Positions 58,475 to 64,000 of a stretch of DNA of 64,000 nucleotides are shown here, piece after piece (position 1 is the stretch's first letter; each line of letters begins with the position of its first letter). The DNA is from Anaeramoeba flamelloides (lineage: Eukaryota > Metamonada > Anaeramoebidae). The notes beneath the pieces were generated by a model. It saw only the letters and a list, made by a program, of their open reading frames with translations, searched no databases and was not told the DNA's origin. Location: NCBI GenBank assembly GCA_027625915.1, contig JANTQA010000075.1, positions 1,922,001-1,986,000 of the forward strand. The letters are read 5' to 3'. The translations under genes and the position numbers were made by a program.

Positions 58475-59433
58475 TATTAAGATTTAATGGTGGTAATTCT
58501 GGTTGGCAGTTTGTTAACAAACTTGTAAAGGGATATTACTTTAGGATTTTTTATTGAAGAAAAATGTAACAACTGAACAATTATTGTATTTCATAAAAAG
58601 ATAAAACAAAGCTGGGGTTCCGGTAGGGTTACTCCAAACCTTAGTTGGGTCGATAGGGATAACTTTTTGGAACAATAGGAAATTGAGTTTCGATCCAAAT
58701 AATCAATATTAAAAGAAACTGTAAATTCATTAGGACAAGGCCTTTTTAAAAAGAAGCAGAAAACAGAACAAAAAAAGTCTCTTTTTGAATATTTTTTTTT
58801 TATTCGATCTTAATTTATAGAAAGATCAAAAACAACTTTCGTTTTGGTGAATTTCAAGTACAAACCTACAACAAGAGAAATATTAACAACCAAAAAGTGA
58901 TGAGTGATAAATATCTTTAAGTTTCTTTTATTTTGATTGAAAAATATTGAAAATGTAGTTAATTACATCCCAAAACTTTTGAAAAAGAAACTGAAATTTG
59001 TTACCATTTCACTGGTATTATAATAACAAAAGGAAAAAAATGTTCACTTAATTGTCTTTTATTTACAAGTTATGTCAAGAAAAAGAGTTTTGCTGAAATT
59101 AGATTTAATATTTTTTTTTCTATTTGTTTGGGACTTTTTTTCTTGTTCTGTTGAGACAGTTTGGGTATTTGGGATGTAGAACAGCTGTCCTGAAAAGAAG
59201 CTTGAAGAACCTATAAAATTATTCAACAGAATTTGTTTTTTTTCTTAATATTCAATCTTTTCAGTAAGAATTGATACTAAACAATTTTGAAATGTTAATT
59301 AACCAAAAGAAGATTTTTGTTTAATATTCTAAAGTGTCAAAATCTGTTGTGCTTCAGAATAAAACATAAAGTAAAAAAATCTTTTCATTTTTTTTATTTA
59401 TTAGCTCTTGCTTTTATTTTTAAATAATTTTAA
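58475..59433. other. Divergent promoter region between the USP-like gene and eL19
   Basis: It serves two genes transcribed away from each other. A locally GC-rich block at about 58,612-58,680 (GCTGGGGTTCCGGTAGGGTT, then GGGTCGATAGGGATAAC) stands out and may be regulatory. No frame of note. Confidence 0.45.
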
Positions 59434-60168
59434 ATGGTATCCTTAAAACTTCAAAAAAGATTAGCATCCTCAGTACTTGGTGTTGGTAAAAGAAGAGTAT
59501 GGTTAGATCCTAATGAAATCCAAACCATCTCCATGTCCAACTCTCGAAGAAGCATTCGAAAGCTCCACCGTGATGGTTTAATCATCAAAAAGCCCGAAAA
59601 TGCAGTCTCCAGAACAAGATTCAGAAAGAGATTGATTGCCAAAAGAAAGGGAAGACACACCGGGTTAGGTAAAAGAAAAGGTACCAAAAAGACACGTATG
59701 CCACCAAAGATCTTGTGGATCAGAAGAATTAGAATCTTGAGAAGATTATTGAAGAAATACAGAGACTCTGGAAAAATCGATCGTCATACATACCACGAAC
59801 TTTACTTGAAAGCAAAAGGTAATGAATTCAAAAACAAAAGAAATTTGATTGAACACATCCACAGAGCTAAAGCTGAAAAGATCAGACAAGAGCAACTTGA
59901 ACAACAAGCACAAGCACGAATTGAAAAGAGAAAGAGCGCCCGTGAAAGAAGAAACAAACGTGTCCTTGAAAAGAGAGAGAAGTTTATGACCACCAATTTA
60001 CATAAAGACTTGGAAAAGGGAATGGTGGTTGAAAAAACAAAGAAGAAACAACAACCAAAAAAGAAAGAACAACCAAAAAAAAAAGAACAACCAAAAAAGA
60101 AACAACAACCAAAAAAGAAGCAACAACCAAAAAAGAAGCAACAACAAAAAAAAAAAGGAAAAAAATAA
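59434..60168 (+). CDS. RPL19: Large-subunit ribosomal protein eL19
   Basis: A single-exon 244-aa frame from ATG 59,434. It begins [20 protein letters not shown] and contains [66 protein letters not shown], and the helix [20 protein letters not shown]. This is the conserved eL19 core, followed by the long charged C-terminal helix typical of eukaryotic eL19. eL19 bridges the two ribosomal subunits. The tail is extended by a repeated [12 protein letters not shown] unit (about seven copies), making it some 45 residues longer than animal eL19. Codons are less AT-biased than in neighbours, as expected of a highly expressed gene. Confidence 0.97.
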   Translation: MVSLKLQKRLASSVLGVGKRRVWLDPNEIQTISMSNSRRSIRKLHRDGLIIKKPENAVSRTRFRKRLIAKRKGRHTGLGKRKGTKKTRMPPKILWIRRIRILRRLLKKYRDSGKIDRHTYHELYLKAKGNEFKNKRNLIEHIHRAKAEKIRQEQLEQQAQARIEKRKSARERRNKRVLEKREKFMTTNLHKDLEKGMVVEKTKKKQQPKKKEQPKKKEQPKKKQQPKKKQQPKKKQQQKKKGKK

Positions 60169-60699
60169 TCGGCTCAACTAAAATGTTCAACTAAGAAATA
60201 CTCTTGTCCTTCTTCTTTTTTTTTTTTTTTTTATAGATTTTTTTACTTTTCCTTCTTTTTTTTTTTAAATTTTTTTTCATTTTTTTTTGAAATGAAAACA
60301 ATTTACTTAAAGGATCTTGTTCGAATCGTACACAACAACCACATTTTTTTCTGGAACAAATAATTAGATAAACGACAACCTTTCTTTTTTCTTTTTAAAT
60401 TTTTGCTTTTTTTTTTTTTTTTATTTATTTTTTTTTTGTTACTTTTTTGATCTCTCTAAAATTTCTTAAATGGAACACAAAGAACAAATTTTCAAAAACA
60501 TTTGTCCTTTAATTAAAAAGATATTCATATAATTACTCTGATCAAAGGTGCTTTTCAAAAAAAAGACCAGTTCAAATGAAACAGTTTGTTTTAATTGCAA
60601 ATATTGATTTTTTCAAATATGTCTCTATTTTTTTCGCTGTAGTGCATTGATAAACTCTTTCAAAGAAATCTATTAATGAACGGTTCAATTCAATTCAAT
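60169..60699. other. eL19 3' region
   Basis: Long T tracts after the stop codon and AT-rich sequence; no gene. Confidence 0.4.
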
Positions 60700-61935
60700 T
60701 CAATTTAAGGTACTCGTAAACTAAAAAAAATCTTCAAGTAAATTTAATAAAAAATTAAAAAAAATTTTACCGTATCTTGAAATTTAAAAACAAAGTAAAA
60801 ATCTTATAACTACAAGACATGGCTTACTTTTAATACTATTTTCAGAAATGATTTATTGTTTTTAAAAAGACTGATCCATTTTTGTCATTTTGAAAAAGTC
60901 CAAAATTCAACATATTTCTGAATTATTAAAAAAAAAATTATTTTCTTTGAAAGAAGATTGAAATCTTATTGCCTGTAAAGGAAGTGTACAAAAATTATCT
61001 TTAAAAATGAAACCACAAAGTTCTAAAATAACTCTATATAAAAAATCTACTTAATTTCAAAAAAAAAAACAATAATTATTTTAAACTTGTAAAAAATATA
61101 ATTATTTGATTCAAAGAACAGACCAAATCTATTTTTTCAAGGGATTAAATGAAAAAATCCGAGAAAAAGAACCAAAGAATCGAATTAAAAATTCTCCCGA
61201 AATACTTTTTTAAAACCTGGAAAATTCAACTTATTATCTAAAGAAACACTTTTTAAATGGCTTACTGAAATAATTAAGATTGGGTAATTATAAACCAAAT
61301 CTCTATTATTTATTATAAGCCATTAACAACCCACAGATTAAATTTACCAAATAGGTTTTACATTTATTTCTCAATTTTTTCAATATTTTGCAACAAATAA
61401 AACAATTCAAATGCATATTTCTAATAATTAAAAAAAATAATAGATATTATCAAATACCTGATTTTAATATAAACAGTTCCTTGTTTATACTCTTGGTATT
61501 TGAAAAAGTATATTGACAAGTCTTTTTAAATTTCAAGAAATTGAATAAATATTTCTTAATAATATAAATGATCAAATTTTTTAGATCTTCAAGGATACAA
61601 TATTTGATTTATTTTTCATGTATTTTTTAAATAATATTAAAGTTTCAAGGTTACTTAGTTCATAAAGACTCTCAGAAATTTCTAAAAGTGATATTTCTTC
61701 AAAATTAAAGTTTTTTGTTAATTTTTTTTTTTTTTGAATTGATCCAAAAATCCAACAAATAAAGGATCAGAATCTTTTGACTGAAAATTCCATTGGAAAA
61801 AATGAAATCTTTTAAAAATGATTATTCATTTCTCTAAAGTTGACAAACCAAGTTACATAACATGTTTAATTGTATCCTTATTGAAATAATTACTCTATTA
61901 CCTTTGGGAAAAAAAATAAATAAGAATTACTAGTT
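60700..61935 (+). repeat. Dispersed repeat D, copy 2 (uninterrupted)
   Basis: It matches 2,440-3,159 followed directly by 10,609-11,115. The junction corresponding to the LINE target site is near AAAATAATAGATATTATCAA (about 61,432). This copy never had the LINE. Confidence 0.75.
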
Positions 61936-62913
61936 CCTTAAAAACTTGAGATGGAAACATCTTAAGACTTAAGAATTCAATTATGGAAGAGATGAATAAA
62001 AAAAAAAAACATAAAAAGATATTTTCAAAAAAATTTGTTCACAAAAAAAACTGGGTAATACTTTACATTTTTTTATTCGAACAATTTTTGAAAAAGTGAA
62101 TTCAAAAATAACGTTTTATTTTTGAATAGAATGGTATTGTATACTTATATTTTTAATATATGTGAGTTACAAACATTTAAAAAAACTGTTTTTGGTATTT
62201 TTACCAAATTAATTATTTTGTTTTTATTTCTTGTTTTTCTAATTTTGTTTTTTAAATATTAGGTACTTCAAATTGGAAAATATATTATCGTATAAAAGTC
62301 AAAAGCCATGTTATTTTGATTCTTAGTTGATTGATCGGCAATTTAGTTTGAATTTTATAGGTAACTAAAAAATTATTTTTTAAAAATTAATTTCTTAAGG
62401 GAGTAGCCACGGTAAAGGAAAAATTTTCACTTTTTTGCAATTTTGAAAAGGATCAGAAAATAACTTTTTTTACTTTGGTTTTCTCTCATTGATTTTTATT
62501 ATTTAAAGTACTTCATTCATTAGATTTTTTAAATTTTATTTTCAAAAGTCTTCAAGAAATTGCCATAATAGAATGCTGGGTTGAATTGCTTAAAATAGTG
62601 TTTCAAATGTTGAATGACTTATATTTTGCCCTTATCTCAACATTCTATTGTGGAATTTAATTTTTTCATTTTTTATTTTTTCATCATTTTTGAGTTTTTT
62701 TTAATCATGAAAAAAAAAGTAATTAGAAATAAGTTTTTTATCAGTGACATTTGGAAAAAATGGATTTTGTTTAAAATGAACAACAACAGTACAATCGAGC
62801 GATTTACAAAAGAAAATATGAATGGAGCTTTAATAGCTAGAATGATTCCAAAAATTATAATTATCCCAAAAAATTACTTGGTAGGATAACAAATAGTTCG
62901 ATTTTGTGGAATT

Positions 62914-62948
<35 letters not shown>

Positions 62949-63562
62949 TTTATTTTATCAAAATTTAAACCATAAAATAGCTAAAGTTTTATTCTAAGAA
63001 TCTAAAATCCCCCCCCCCCATCCTTTAAATTTAATCAAAAGCTTGTATCTAAAATACATAATTTATTTATGAAATAACCTTGAAGAAATACTAATAATAC
63101 TGTTTTTCAAAAAAATGAATAATGAAAAATATCAATAAGAAAAAAAAAGTAAAAGACAGATAATATATCTTAAAAGAGAATATATGATAGACAAGAGTTA
63201 TTTGGAAATGTGATTTATCAATTTTAAAAAAATATTATAAATTCAAAAACTGAATATTAAATTTATTTGAATAAATCCACTAAAAGTAATTTTCATTTGA
63301 AATAAAGATCCAGGCTATTTTTCCATTTCAAAGAAAAGACACAAATTATTTTGATATTTTTCATCTTGTTCGAAGAATAAATGCCAAAATAATCTGCCAT
63401 GTAGATTTTTTTAAAAAACTAATTTCTAAAAAAAACTTTTGTTTTTTTAACTTGATATACCTTTCATATGAATTAAAAATATAAAATTAAAATAAACAAT
63501 CAAAAGCCTAAAATATAAAAATTATAAAATACAAAATACGAAAAACACAAAAAGGATGAAAT
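61936..63562. other. Gene-free spacer downstream of TAF11
   Basis: It has an (AT)n run at about 62,916-62,945, an 11-base C run at 63,009-63,019 and a short inverted pair (AATAGAATG / CATTCTATT) at about 62,565-62,650. A 91-codon plus frame at 62,614-62,889 shows no recognisable protein. Confidence 0.45.
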
Positions 63563-63982
63563 TTATAAGTCAAATTTTTTTTTCTCATAACCAGGAATTT
63601 TGCCTTGCAAAATAAATTTGCGATAAGCTTCTCTTAGATGTCTATCTTCAAGGGGTATTTTCCTTTTCCCTTTATTAGACTGTAGCATAATTATTCGAGC
63701 TTCTTCGATCAGTTCTGTGACAAAAGTTTTACTCACCACACACATCAATTTAATCATTTTGTCATTTATTGGGAATTGAGTCGCAGAAGTCATGATCCTT
63801 CTAATTGGAGCCTTTGTGATCTTTGCATTGATAAATTTGTCATATCGTTGCTTCACAGTGGTCAAAATTTTTTCTTGAATTTTTTTAAATTGCTCCTCCA
63901 TTTCCTTTGATATGTTATCAAAGGTGTCAAAAGAGGAACCAAGATCTTCGTCTTCTAAGAGATCTTCATCAAGGTAGCTCAT
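63563..63982 (-). CDS. TAF11: TFIID subunit TAF11
   Basis: A single-exon 139-aa frame from ATG 63,982. The N-terminus is acidic (YLDEDLLEDEDLGSSFDTFD). The histone-fold domain follows (about 45-130): KQRYDKFINAKITKAPIRRI, MTSATQFPINDKMIKLMCVV, SKTFVTELIEEARIIMLQSN, and the highly conserved family end PLEDRHLREAYRKFILQGKI then PGY. TAF11 pairs with TAF13 through this fold and contacts TBP/TFIIA in the nuclear TFIID complex. It is a compact version; the animal protein has a longer N-terminus. Confidence 0.9.
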   Translation of the reverse strand: MSYLDEDLLEDEDLGSSFDTFDNISKEMEEQFKKIQEKILTTVKQRYDKFINAKITKAPIRRIMTSATQFPINDKMIKLMCVVSKTFVTELIEEARIIMLQSNKGKRKIPLEDRHLREAYRKFILQGKIPGYEKKKFDL

Positions 63983-64000
63983 ATTTGTTTCGTTTCCTTT

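Noticed and set aside
58660-58680. rRNA-like word (ATAGGGATAAC) as a ribosomal RNA fragment
   Set aside because: Only about 11 bases match the large-subunit rRNA motif; the flanks do not.
60318-60332. Possible tRNA box B (GTTCGAATC)
   Set aside because: No box A or pairing arms upstream at the right distance. The same holds for the sequence near 11,690.
62614-62889. 91-codon plus frame near TAF11
   Set aside because: Hydrophobic Phe/Ile start from T tracts and no family resemblance.
1-64000. Reassigned stop codons (ciliate-like code)
   Set aside because: All recognised host genes read without internal TAA, TAG or TGA in the standard code and end at ordinary stops; in-frame stops occur only in decayed LINE and relics.

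Overview
This 64 kb window is nuclear DNA from a very AT-rich single-celled eukaryote. The genes are eukaryotic (CDK1, Noc2, TAF11, ribosomal protein eL19, twinfilin, a USP15/USP4-type protein, an AGXT2-type aminotransferase, an HSPA12-type chaperone). They use the standard code and have GTAA...AG introns of about 0.1 to 4.9 kb. Proteins carry long Glu/Asn/Lys low-complexity tracts written by hexamer repeats. An amoeboid protist of the Anaeramoeba type is my guess from this style; nothing in the window proves it.

Layout. 1-1.7 kb: 5' exon of an HSPA12-like Hsp70 gene (minus). 2.4-11.1 kb: an old dispersed repeat interrupted by a full-length LINE (minus, 3160-10608, 13-bp target duplication). 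The LINE itself holds seven copies of a 197-bp palindromic TA-target MITE and a 1.94 kb TA-target element. 12.2-14.1 kb: Noc2 (plus). 15.1 kb: a second, 5'-truncated LINE end. 17.2-20.0 kb: a 943-aa CH-domain protein (minus). 22.6-24.8 kb: AGXT2-like, three exons (minus). 25-30.5 kb: repeats. 30.5-35.7 kb: CDK1, four exons with one 3.7 kb intron full of transposon debris (minus). 36.4-41.3 kb: gene-free, repeats. 41.3-47.4 kb: twinfilin with an unusual RG-repeat tail and a candidate alternative last exon (plus). 47.4-50.7 kb: fold-back repeats. 50.7-58.4 kb: a two-exon USP15-like protein lacking all catalytic residues, with a 4.9 kb intron (minus). 59.4-60.2 kb: eL19 (plus). 60.7-61.9 kb: the uninterrupted copy of the repeat that the LINE split at 3.2/10.6 kb. 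63.6-64 kb: TAF11 (minus).

The host genes are housekeeping genes (ribosome biogenesis, translation, transcription initiation, cell cycle, actin turnover, amino-acid metabolism) with no operon-like logic. The rest of the interest lies in the mobile elements. Reading frames across the LINE become continuous again when two of the TA-flanked insertions are mentally removed, and the 61 kb copy gives an unoccupied target site, so the order of insertion can be read from the sequence. Most notable host-gene observations are the catalytically dead ubiquitin protease and the twinfilin-RG fusion with its possible single-domain splice form.
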